In this document: positions 1 through 6,730 of the stretch, piece after piece
How the letters are laid out: every line of letters starts with the position of its first letter
Numbering within the stretch: the first letter of the stretch is position 1
NCBI RefSeq assembly: GCF_001690355.1
Contig: NZ_LZHG01000039.1
Coordinates: 1-36,137, forward strand
DNA: 36,137 bases
Reading direction: 5' to 3'
From: Gilliamella sp. Choc4-2
GTDB taxonomy: Bacteria; Pseudomonadota; Gammaproteobacteria; Enterobacterales; Orbaceae
Position numbers and translations under genes: made by a program
Notes under the pieces: model-generated
Seen by the model: the letters and a program-made list of their open reading frames with translations, nothing else
Database searches by the model: none
Told to the model about the DNA's origin: nothing

Positions 1-1
1 A

Positions 2-406
2 CATCACCCTGCGGTATTTTTACAACCGAAAAAACGCCGAATAAAAGAGTATGATTGGGACGATTTGCACGGTGTTATTATTCATAATATGTCACGTAAT
101 GCCTTAAGTTCAACCGTGTTAATGGTGTGCCAACCGGGCACGCACCAAGTGATAGATCATATTATGTTAGATCCTATGCGAGCCGGTGCAGGAAGTACAT
201 TTGTTTGGGGGTGGATCAATAGTTTTATGGTGCATTATAAATCTGCCAATATCGATGACGGTGAATATAAGTCAGATCAAGAAGCGGAATTTAAAGCCCA
301 TAGGATTGAAGGTGAAGGTTGGCCCGAATGGATGGTCGAAGCGTTTAATGCCACATCGCAAGAAGAGCTCGCCGAAATCAAACAACGACACCATATAACG
401 GAATAA
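2..406 (+). CDS. C-terminal part of an unrecognised protein, possibly DUF6708-like
   Basis: The frame is open from the left edge of the window to a TAA at 404-406, so the true start lies outside; about 134 residues are visible. A TTG at 65 is the first start-like codon but the coding frame clearly continues upstream of it. The visible part is soluble, without membrane segments or a signal peptide. Short motifs such as YDWDDL, VCQPGT and VWGWINSFM resemble the pattern of DUF6708 proteins, which often occur in type VI secretion accessory loci. I recall that family only loosely, so the name is tentative and no function is assigned. It is followed 22 bases later by a nine-codon reading frame with a good ribosome binding site, so it was probably part of a multi-gene accessory locus now cut short. 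Confidence 0.55.
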   Translation, partial: HHPAVFLQPKKRRIKEYDWDDLHGVIIHNMSRNALSSTVLMVCQPGTHQVIDHIMLDPMRAGAGSTFVWGWINSFMVHYKSANIDDGEYKSDQEAEFKAHRIEGEGWPEWMVEAFNATSQEELAEIKQRHHITE

Positions 407-417
407 CCCAGATGATT

Positions 418-458
418 AAGGAATAATTATGCCATCAAAATTCCATAAACACGTTTAA
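418..458 (+). pseudogene. Nine-codon reading frame with a strong ribosome binding site (probable gene remnant)
   Basis: AAGGA at 418-422 lies six bases before an ATG at 429, which is followed by only nine codons (MPSKFHKHV) and a TAA at 456-458. Such a good initiation site directly downstream of the preceding gene suggests the 5' end of a former co-transcribed gene whose body was lost or frameshifted. No convincing continuation was seen in the next 200 bases. It could instead be a genuine leader peptide, but nothing downstream supports this. Confidence 0.3.
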
Positions 459-613
459 TAAAAAAGTTTTGAATCATAAAAGCTTATTTGCTTTTCTAAA
501 CAAAGTTTATAGTAAAGGAAATAAACCGCTAATCCCAAAAGTTTAAAACTTAAATTCAAAATAGTTATGACAAAGCTCACGCTATGATTAAAGTAAAAAG
601 CAATACTTGTTTT

Positions 614-707
614 TAATTAGAATCCATTTAATTTACATATCTCAATGATTTTTATAGAAAAGATGGGGATTTTGGTAGAATGCTATAAATTAAATCCATT
701 CTAATTA
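614..707. repeat. Imperfect inverted repeat upstream of the CRISPR array
   Basis: Arms at 615-634 (AATTAGAATCCATTTAATTT) and 687-706 (AAATTAAATCCATTCTAATT) are reverse complements at 18 of 20 positions; only the central CC/CC pair fails. One more base pairs on each side. The 52 bases between the arms contain one copy of a GGTAGAAT-type motif that recurs in the CRISPR leader. It could form a long hairpin or be the trace of a small mobile element. Confidence 0.5.
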
Positions 708-719
708 TTATTTATTAAA

Positions 720-812
720 AATCAACAAGTTAAATTTCTTTAAAAATTTGAAAAATCTGGTAGAATTTATCGAACGCTATAACTGTAAATAAAACAGATA
801 GCTATATTTAGA
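720..812 (+). promoter_or_regulatory. Putative CRISPR leader with an IHF-type site
   Basis: This very AT-rich stretch directly precedes the first CRISPR repeat. Positions 720-732 (AATCAACAAGTTA) match the IHF consensus WATCAANNNNTTR exactly. In E. coli type I-E systems, IHF bending of the leader is required for spacer integration, though there the site lies closer to the first repeat than the 81 bases seen here. The motif GGTAGAAT at 759-766 followed by GCTATAA repeats a similar pair at 674-687, so the leader may be partly duplicated. Confidence 0.4.
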
Positions 813-902
813 GTGTTCCCTGTATACACAGGGATAAACCGCAAGAATCGAAGTAGATAAATCTGAATATGAAGTGTTCTCTGTATACACGGAGATAAAA
901 TC
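813..902 (+). CRISPR. Minimal type I-E CRISPR array: two 29-nt repeats, one 32-nt spacer
   Basis: Repeat 1 is at 813-841 (starts GTGTTCCCTG, ends GATAAACCG), the spacer is at 842-873, and repeat 2 is at 874-902. The 29 + 32 spacing and the GATAAACCG end are typical of type I-E arrays as in E. coli. Repeat 2 differs at six positions, three of them at its 3' end, which fits a degenerate leader-distal terminal repeat and implies reading on the plus strand. Within the hairpin, the change at positions 7 and 20 swaps a C-G pair for U-A and the change at 18 gives a G-U pair, so the stem is kept. No third repeat occurs at the expected place (about 935) and no cas gene is in the window. Confidence 0.85.
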
Positions 903-1059
903 TTCTCAGACTTTAGGTAAAGAATTGAAGTGCGTAACTTAGTTTCGATTTACAATTTTTATCGATGCTTGAAAACGTAACCCAAATATGTAGCGCGCTA
1001 CAGTTAATGATTTATTAGTTTTAAATGATGATTATCAGACAATGAGGCATGTCCTTAGC

Positions 1060-1451
1060 TTACTCGCTTAATAAAGTATCCCCACCAATTAAGCATGATT
1101 CTGCGTTGTTCTCGGTAGGTAGCTCGGTTATAAGTTCTCCTCGCTCTATAGTATCGGCATAGGCAAGCGCTACTTCAATAATATTCGCATCAAATCTTTG
1201 CCCATTTAGCAGAGCTAATACCATTTATTAGGTAACATTAAGCAACGTGTTGGTAATTTCGATTCTAGCCATAGCAAGAGCTTGCATGAATTAGGAAAGT
1301 TTTTGTTCGTTTATGGTTGTTATTTGCCCTTTTATCGTTTTTTGAAAGCGTTTTTTATTTTGGTTACAAGGTTGGCATCAATCAAGCCTATATTCACCGC
1401 ATAAAACATAATTTCATTAATACGCTGACAAAGTCTTTTAATCTGAAAACG
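1060..1451 (-). pseudogene. Degraded P4-type tyrosine integrase
   Basis: On the minus strand, 1451-1332 encodes a piece containing LCQRINEIMFYAVNIGLIDA and then KNAFKK before a stop, the usual core-binding region of P4-family integrases. After a frameshift the next frame gives KGQITTINEQKL, a stop, then MQALAMARIEITNTLLNVT, also a conserved stretch of these integrases. Two stops follow, and then QRFDANIIEVALAYAD, which resembles the region after the last catalytic motif. The segment carrying most catalytic residues (box I Arg, Lys, and the HxxR motif) is missing and the N-terminal DNA-binding part cannot be found. The remnant runs in the same direction as the adjacent tRNA-Ala gene, as expected for an island integrase at its tRNA attachment site. 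It is certainly non-functional. Confidence 0.8.
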
Positions 1452-1600
1452 GTTTTTCATCAACATAGAAGCGTAAATGTAGCTCTGTTGTGTTTTACTT
1501 TTTTTAAGGGGTTTTCAGTTGCCCCTTCACTAAGTTTAACTTTAATCTAACTAAAGGCTATTTTTTAATAGGCTTTAAAGAATCTTACAGGATATTGATT

Positions 1601-1676
1601 TGGTGGAGCCAAGGGGGATCGAACCCCTGACCTCAACGCTGCCAGCGTTGCGCTCTCCCAGCTGAGCTATGGCCCC
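1601..1676 (-). tRNA. tRNA-Ala (GGC)
   Basis: The reverse complement folds as a 76-nt tRNA: acceptor GGGGCCA, D-stem GCTC/GAGC, anticodon stem CAACG/CGTTG around loop CTGGCAG (anticodon GGC), T-arm with GGTTCGATCC, and an encoded 3' CCA at 1601-1603. Its 3' end faces the integrase remnant, so it is the likely attachment site of the decayed island to its left. Confidence 0.95.
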
Positions 1677-1769
1677 AAGTAGAAAGGAATAAAACAGTGG
1701 TTAATAATATGCAACAAGATGATAAGTGTCAATCTATTTGAAATTAGATGTCTAAAGAACAATCAAATA

Positions 1770-1795
1770 AAACTCTGCCGACAACGACAGAGTTT
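1770..1795 (-). terminator. Terminator of the yajC-secD-secF operon
   Basis: AAACTCTG at 1770-1777 and CAGAGTTT at 1788-1795 form an 8-bp stem with a 10-nt loop, seven bases after the secF stop codon. Read on the minus strand, the stem is followed by a T-rich tract (TTTTATTTGATTG). Confidence 0.75.
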
Positions 1796-1801
1796 AGATA
1801 A

Positions 1802-2803
1802 CTAACGAATCATTGGAGCTTGATCTGCACCTTCTGCTTCAATTTTAGGAGGCATAAAGTGTTCGCGTTTGACACCTAATTTAAGTGACATATACGCTGC
1901 CACATATATAGAGGAAATTGTACCAAGCACAATCCCTACACCTAATGTTTCAGAAAAGCCTTTTAACATTGATCCACCAAAGATATACAAAATAATCACG
2001 ACGGCAAGAGTTGTACCTGATGTCATCAAGGTACGATGCAATGTTTGTGTTAATGAGATATTAATAACATCATAAGGTTCTGCTCGTCGAATTTTTCTAA
2101 AATTCTCACGAATTCGGTCGAAAACGACAATAGTATCATTAAGTGAATAACCAATTATCGATAACATTGCAGCAATAATGGTTAAGTCTAATTCACGTTC
2201 AAACAGTGCTAGGTAACCTGCTGTTATCACAACATCATGTGCTAATGCTACAACCGCTCCCGTACCAAATCGCCATTCAAAACGAAATGCAATGTAGATC
2301 AAAATACAAATTAATGCAGCACAGATCGCCAAAATACCATCTTGAGCAAGTTCGGCACCTACAGTTGGACCAATAAACTCGATACGTTTAATTTGTGCAT
2401 TTTCATCAAGTTGTTTATGTACTAAATTCGATATTTTGGTGCCTAATGCATTATCGATTTCTGATGATACATTGCTTTTTTCTTCATTAGTTGTTGCTAA
2501 TCGAATGATAATGTCTTTACTGCTACCATAATATTGTACAACAGGTTCATGATAACCAGCTTTACGTAAGCTGTTGCGAAGATCATCAAGATTTACCGCT
2601 TTGGTTACGGTTAATTCAACTGTTGTTCCCCCTGTAAAGTCTTGTCCTAAATTGAATCCTTTATCAAAAATAACCATAAAGGAAACAATAACTAATAGCA
2701 TTGAAATAAAAAAAGCAATAAAGCCAAATTTCAAAAAGTCGAGGACTCTGCGGCCATGATTCAATTCTCTTACATCATGATTTTCGTTTTTATAAATAAT
2801 CAC
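1802..2803 (-). CDS. secF: SecF, Sec translocon accessory subunit
   Basis: Inner-membrane RND-type protein that, with SecD and YajC, uses the proton motive force to help proteins clear the SecYEG channel on the periplasmic side. At 333 residues it is close to E. coli SecF (323). Visible hallmarks are an N-terminal LNHGR followed by the first membrane segment, the FTGGT motif, the periplasmic P4-type domain ending in KRIEFIGPTVG, and membrane segments with ALAHDV, GYSLNDTIVVFDRIREN and TLHRTLMTSGTT. The C-terminal EGADQ is also found in enterobacterial SecF. The start is a GTG preceded by AGAGG at good spacing. Only 9 bases separate it from secD upstream, so the two are co-translated from one operon. 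Confidence 0.97.
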   Translation of the reverse strand: MIIYKNENHDVRELNHGRRVLDFLKFGFIAFFISMLLVIVSFMVIFDKGFNLGQDFTGGTTVELTVTKAVNLDDLRNSLRKAGYHEPVVQYYGSSKDIIIRLATTNEEKSNVSSEIDNALGTKISNLVHKQLDENAQIKRIEFIGPTVGAELAQDGILAICAALICILIYIAFRFEWRFGTGAVVALAHDVVITAGYLALFERELDLTIIAAMLSIIGYSLNDTIVVFDRIRENFRKIRRAEPYDVINISLTQTLHRTLMTSGTTLAVVIILYIFGGSMLKGFSETLGVGIVLGTISSIYVAAYMSLKLGVKREHFMPPKIEAEGADQAPMIR

Positions 2804-2812
2804 AATAAACCT

Positions 2813-4669
2813 CTAAATTGATAACTTATTAACACGACGACCGCCATAAATAAGGTTGGCTAGCGCTCGAGTACCTACAATCGATGTAAACATTGATGTT
2901 AAGATACCTATGCCTAATGTAATAGCAAAACCTTTTATTGATCCAGTACCAACAGCATAAAGAATAACCGCTGTGATTAAGGTTGTGATATTGGCATCGA
3001 AAATACTACTCCAAGCCCCAGCATACCCTTCATTAATTGCATGCTGAACACTACGCCCATTGCTGAGTTCTTCTTTTATTCGTTCATTAATCAGTACGTT
3101 AGCATCAACTGCCATACCAACAGTTAATACAATTCCAGCAATACCTGGCATACTTAATGTTGCCCCAGGCAGTAATGACATTGCACCAACAATTAAAATT
3201 AAGTTAGCAACTAAAGCTAGGCTAGCAAATAAACCAAATAGGCGATACATGACCAACATGAAGATAACTGAGATCAGTAACCCCCATACGCAAGATTCTA
3301 AACCTTGAGTTATGTTTTCTTGCCCCATTGATGGTCCAACAGTACGTTCTTCAATAATTTGAATTGGTGCTATTAATGCCCCTGCACGTAATAGTAAGGA
3401 TAAGTTTTTTGCTTCATCAATGTTGCTAATACCTGTCACTTGGAATCGATTACTAAAAATACCTTGAATTGTGGCGACGTTGATAACGCGTTCTTGTTTT
3501 TCAAGAATTGGTTTACCATTTTCATCACGTTTACCGGTATCTTTATATTCAACAAATAGTGTTGCCATTGGTTTATGAAGATTTTTTTGGGTAAAATCAA
3601 GCATGGTTTTACCACCCAAGCTATCAAGAGTAATCGATACTTCTGATTGGCCATATTCATTAACTCTATAAGATGAGTCAGTAATATGATCCCCTGTCAA
3701 TACAATGCGTTTGTAAAGTAGTACTGGTCTACCATTTTCCATATACTGTAATTCAGAACCGTAAGGAATGCGCATATCCCCATTGATGATAGCAGCTAAA
3801 TTGGCTGATGCTTCATCATTTACTTGCCTAAATTCAAGTGTTGCTGTCGCACCTAAAATACGTTTAGCCAGTGCTGTATCTTGAATGCCAGGTAGTTCAA
3901 CGACGATTCGATCCGATCCTTGGCGCTGAACGATTGGTTCTGCTACACCAAGTTGGTTTACTCGGTTACGTAGTATTGTGGTATTTTGCTGTACAGCAGC
4001 ATTTTTAGATTGTAGTAAACGCGGCTCACTAACTGTCAATACAATGCGGTCTTCGCTTTGAGAAACAACTTTAAAATCTTGTAATCCATTAATTTTGGTA
4101 ATTGCTTTGTTACGATCTTCTGTATTGTCAAATTGCATAACAATTTGTTGGTTGTTATCTTTGCTCAGTGCGTTGTATTTTAATTTGCTCTTTTCAAACT
4201 CAATTTTTATGTTTTCAATAGACTGCTCGATAAGTTTATTTAATGCAGCTGTCATATCGACTTCCATTAAGAAGTGAACCCCACCGCGCAAATCTAGTCC
4301 TAATTTCATCGGTGCTGCACCTAGCCTTGAAAGCCATTTAGGTGTTGCTGGGGCTAGGTTTAAAGCAACCGTATATTCATTACCTAGCTTGTCTGAAATA
4401 AGTTCTTTGGCTTTAAGTTGTGTATCGTTATCGCCAACACGGATTAAAATTGATTTATTTTCAAAGACGACAGATTTTGGTTCGATATGATTATCTGTGA
4501 GAAGTTTTTGGATTGTATCTCGCGTGGCTATGTTAACTTCGGCATTAGTCGAGCCTGAGATCTGTATAGCGGGATCTTCACCATAAATATTTGGAAGTGC
4601 ATAAAGAAGGCCGGCGCAAATCACGACGACCAACATAATGTACTTCCACAAAGGGTAGCGGTTTAACAC
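2813..4669 (-). CDS. secD: SecD, Sec translocon accessory subunit
   Basis: Large partner of SecF in the SecDF-YajC complex of the inner membrane. At 618 residues it matches E. coli SecD (615). The N-terminus MLNRYPLWKYIMLVVV contains the first membrane segment and is nearly identical to the enterobacterial one, which supports the GTG start used here; E. coli secD also starts with GTG. The LGLDLRGGVHF motif of the D1 region is at about residues 124-134. The large periplasmic domain follows, then five C-terminal membrane segments with GMAVDANVLINERIKEEL and FDANITTLITA, the conserved RND proton-relay region. It lies 60 bases downstream of yajC and 9 bases upstream of secF. Confidence 0.97.
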   Translation of the reverse strand: MLNRYPLWKYIMLVVVICAGLLYALPNIYGEDPAIQISGSTNAEVNIATRDTIQKLLTDNHIEPKSVVFENKSILIRVGDNDTQLKAKELISDKLGNEYTVALNLAPATPKWLSRLGAAPMKLGLDLRGGVHFLMEVDMTAALNKLIEQSIENIKIEFEKSKLKYNALSKDNNQQIVMQFDNTEDRNKAITKINGLQDFKVVSQSEDRIVLTVSEPRLLQSKNAAVQQNTTILRNRVNQLGVAEPIVQRQGSDRIVVELPGIQDTALAKRILGATATLEFRQVNDEASANLAAIINGDMRIPYGSELQYMENGRPVLLYKRIVLTGDHITDSSYRVNEYGQSEVSITLDSLGGKTMLDFTQKNLHKPMATLFVEYKDTGKRDENGKPILEKQERVINVATIQGIFSNRFQVTGISNIDEAKNLSLLLRAGALIAPIQIIEERTVGPSMGQENITQGLESCVWGLLISVIFMLVMYRLFGLFASLALVANLILIVGAMSLLPGATLSMPGIAGIVLTVGMAVDANVLINERIKEELSNGRSVQHAINEGYAGAWSSIFDANITTLITAVILYAVGTGSIKGFAITLGIGILTSMFTSIVGTRALANLIYGGRRVNKLSI

Positions 4670-4729
4670 GACATATTCTCTTGTGGAATTAAGTTATCAA
4701 TACAATGAACTATAATCGATAATTTCATC

Positions 4730-5062
4730 TTATAGCGATTTCATTGTCCCTTTTGGTAATACTGATGTGATAAAGTCACGTTTGATTATAACTTCAGTCG
4801 AATCATTTAATTCTAGTGCGATATAACCATTTTCGTTAACTTTTGATACACGCCCAATAAGTCCACCATTTGTTAACACTTCATCACCTTTTGAAATAGA
4901 AGCCATCAAATCACGATGTGCTTTAGCGCGTTTTTGTTGAGGGCGCATAATCATAAAGTAGAAAAATAACCCAAAAACGACTAGCATAATAGGTAAAAAA
5001 TAAGGATTGCTTTCAGCTGCTTGCCCATCTGCGGCATACGCTTGATTGATAAAAAAGTCCAT
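4730..5062 (-). CDS. yajC: YajC, Sec translocon accessory subunit
   Basis: A 110-residue single-span inner-membrane protein, the same length as in E. coli, which associates with SecDF and SecYEG. One membrane segment (about residues 20-40, PYFLPIMLVVFGLFFYFMIM) is followed by the family signature RPQQKRAKAH and a cytoplasmic domain with GDEVLTNGGLIGRV. It is the first gene of the operon. A good ribosome binding site (AGAGGA) precedes the ATG. In many gammaproteobacteria tgt and queA precede yajC; here there is no gene for about 550 bases upstream on this strand, so the operon starts at yajC. Confidence 0.95.
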   Translation of the reverse strand: MDFFINQAYAADGQAAESNPYFLPIMLVVFGLFFYFMIMRPQQKRAKAHRDLMASISKGDEVLTNGGLIGRVSKVNENGYIALELNDSTEVIIKRDFITSVLPKGTMKSL

Positions 5063-5340
5063 ATTGGTCCTCTAAATTCAAGATTATTTTAAAGGCCGAA
5101 ATTATAACACAATAAATATATCAATTATTAACTATTTCTTGTCAAAATGTTTCTTGCATTCGGTATTTATGCCTCTTGAAATATCCAAGTTTATTCGCTT
5201 TTCAAATATGAATATTACTAATTATAATAAATAATTCTATAGTTCATTACGTTACTTGCTTTATATCAATTACCTTTTTGATATTTTATTACTTCATTAT
5301 AATAAGTATAATTTATATACTAAATTTACCAATTAATGAG

Positions 5341-5377
5341 TTAGCACTTTTTAAGTGTTTCAATTATTTTGTGCTAA
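5341..5377. repeat. Inverted repeat TTAGCAC-N23-GTGCTAA
   Basis: TTAGCAC at 5341-5347 and GTGCTAA at 5371-5377 are perfect 7-bp arms; a nested CACTT-TTT-AAGTG lies at 5345-5357. It may be a protein binding site or a structured leader. The half-sites resemble CIRCE half-sites but the spacing is wrong for CIRCE. Confidence 0.35.
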
Positions 5378-5488
5378 AGTATATATAATATGTGCCAATT
5401 TCTATTGAAATAGGATAAATTTTATATATTATAAAGTTAAGGTTTTGCCTTTTATTTGTTGACTTCATTTCTAAATCACTTTACCTAC

Positions 5489-5514
5489 GATCAGTTTTTA
5501 TCCGAATACTGATC
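5489..5514. repeat. Inverted repeat GATCAGT-N12-ACTGATC
   Basis: Perfect 7-bp arms at 5489-5495 and 5508-5514, followed at about 5526-5533 by a further ATCAGTTT that repeats the left arm. It sits upstream of the Sel1-gene promoter, where a regulator binding site would be expected. No known regulator is recognised. Confidence 0.35.
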
Positions 5515-5550
5515 AAATATAAACTAATCAGTTTTGGCATTAAACAATAA

Positions 5551-5580
5551 TTGTTTCATCTCAAATCATTTATGTATAAT
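5551..5580 (+). promoter_or_regulatory. Sigma-70-type promoter of the Sel1-repeat gene
   Basis: TTGTTT at 5551-5556 and a perfect TATAAT at 5575-5580 are 18 bases apart, ending 29 bases before the ATG at 5610. No other good promoter lies nearer. Confidence 0.55.
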
Positions 5581-5609
5581 TAATATCAACCTTATTTGAC
5601 TAAAAAATT

Positions 5610-6656
5610 ATGAGAAAATTAAACATCTTATTAGCATTAATCTTACACTTTTCATTCGGTGTAATAGCTAATGAAACTAAAATACAATTTGATACCCAGC
5701 TAAAAATTACTGATCCAAGTTTATTACGCATTTCGGCTGAAAAAGGGGATGCTGAAGCACAATATTCACTTGCTAATATTTATAAACAAGGGTTAGGCGT
5801 TAAGGAGAATGACGCCAAAGCTATATTTTGGTATAAAAAATCAGCAGAAAAAGGTTTGGCGAAAGCACAAAATAATTTAGCTTATATGTATCAAAACGGT
5901 TTAGGGACTAACCGTGATTTGTTTACCGCCTTTAGATATTTTAAATTAGCCGCCGATCAAGGTTATGCTTTAGCTAAATATAATGTAGCGTTAATGTATA
6001 AAAATGGAGAAGGTGTAGTCAAAAATACTTTAAGTGCTATTGACTATTTTAAGCAAGCTGGCGATGAGGGAATTTTTGATGCCTATCTTAATTTAGGTAT
6101 CATGTATTTTTTTGGTGATGGCGTTAAAAAAGATAGTATCGCTGCTGCTGATTGGTTTAGTAAAGCAGCGAAAGATAATAACCCAGAAGCTCAATATTAT
6201 TTAGGTTTGATGTCAGAAAATGGCGACGGTTTAACTCAAAATTACGTTGCGGCTAACTATTTTTATACGCAATCAGCAGAGCAAGGTTATGTATTGGCAA
6301 TGTATAATTTGGGTGTTATTTATGCAACAGGTGCCGGTACTAAAGCTGATAACTCCCAAGCCGCTTACTGGTTTACTCGGGCAGCAGAAGCAGGTAATGT
6401 TGATGCCCAATTTAATATTGGTGTTATGTATGATGTTGGTAGTGGCGTGCCTAAAAATATTCAAAAAGCAATAGAATGGTACAATAAAGCAGCAGAACAA
6501 GGCAGTGTAGATGCTCAATATAATTTGGGCGTAAAATATTTAGCTGGCGATGGGGTTGCTCAAAGTAAAGTCCGTGCTATTTATTGGTTTACCAAAGCGA
6601 GTGAACAAGGTGACCAAAATGCTAAGGCTTATTTAAATAATTTGTTAACTAAATAA
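5610..6656 (+). CDS. Secreted Sel1-like repeat protein
   Basis: A 348-residue protein with a signal peptide (about residues 1-20, MRKLNILLALILHFSFGVIA) and then roughly eight tandem Sel1/TPR-like repeats of about 36 residues. Each has the pattern of AEAQYSLANIYKQGLGV plus DxxKAIFWYKKSAEKG. Sel1 repeats make alpha-helical solenoids that act as protein-protein scaffolds; in bacteria many are exported and linked to envelope stress or host interaction. No catalytic domain is visible. The gene stands alone between its own promoter and a strong terminator. No ribosome binding site is obvious before the ATG, although the coding start agrees with the signal peptide. The partner and exact role cannot be told from the sequence. 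Confidence 0.9.
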   Translation: MRKLNILLALILHFSFGVIANETKIQFDTQLKITDPSLLRISAEKGDAEAQYSLANIYKQGLGVKENDAKAIFWYKKSAEKGLAKAQNNLAYMYQNGLGTNRDLFTAFRYFKLAADQGYALAKYNVALMYKNGEGVVKNTLSAIDYFKQAGDEGIFDAYLNLGIMYFFGDGVKKDSIAAADWFSKAAKDNNPEAQYYLGLMSENGDGLTQNYVAANYFYTQSAEQGYVLAMYNLGVIYATGAGTKADNSQAAYWFTRAAEAGNVDAQFNIGVMYDVGSGVPKNIQKAIEWYNKAAEQGSVDAQYNLGVKYLAGDGVAQSKVRAIYWFTKASEQGDQNAKAYLNNLLTK

Positions 6657-6665
6657 TTGCTAACA

Positions 6666-6696
6666 AAAAAGGGCTTTTTGCCCTTTTTATTTTTTT
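6666..6696 (+). terminator. Rho-independent terminator between convergent genes
   Basis: AAAAAGGGC (6666-6674) pairs with GCCCTTTTT (6680-6688) across a TTTTT loop and is followed by ATTTTTTT. It ends the Sel1-repeat gene. The A-run on its left means it may also work for ppc on the minus strand, whose stop lies 35 bases away. Confidence 0.9.
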
Positions 6697-6730
6697 GACT
6701 TCGGTCTGAATCGATTTTTGCTAAATTAAG

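Larger units (their letters stand above)
5063..5609. promoter_or_regulatory. Divergent intergenic region between yajC and the Sel1-repeat gene
   Basis: A 547-base AT-rich gap with no supported gene. It must hold the promoters of the yajC operon (minus) and the Sel1-repeat gene (plus). On the minus strand TTGACA (5140-5145) and TATAAT (5101-5106) both occur but are 33 bases apart, so they do not form one promoter. Two inverted repeats are listed separately. Confidence 0.5.

Noticed and set aside
1060-1224. 54-residue minus-strand open frame starting MVLALLNGQRF
   Set aside because: It continues in the same frame as the upstream integrase piece beyond two stops and resembles an integrase C-terminal segment, so it is treated as part of the pseudogene rather than a small gene.
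1317-1550. 77-codon plus-strand open frame
   Set aside because: It lies opposite the integrase remnant, whose minus-strand translation is clearly homologous to P4-type integrases; the plus-strand product resembles nothing and has no ribosome binding site.
1-1600. Second attachment site for the island
   Set aside because: No second copy of the tRNA-Ala 3' end was seen between the window edge and the tRNA, so the far boundary, if it exists, is outside the window.
5341-5377. CIRCE heat-shock element
   Set aside because: The half-sites resemble TTAGCACTC and GAGTGCTAA, but the arms are 23 bases apart instead of 9 and no chaperone gene follows.
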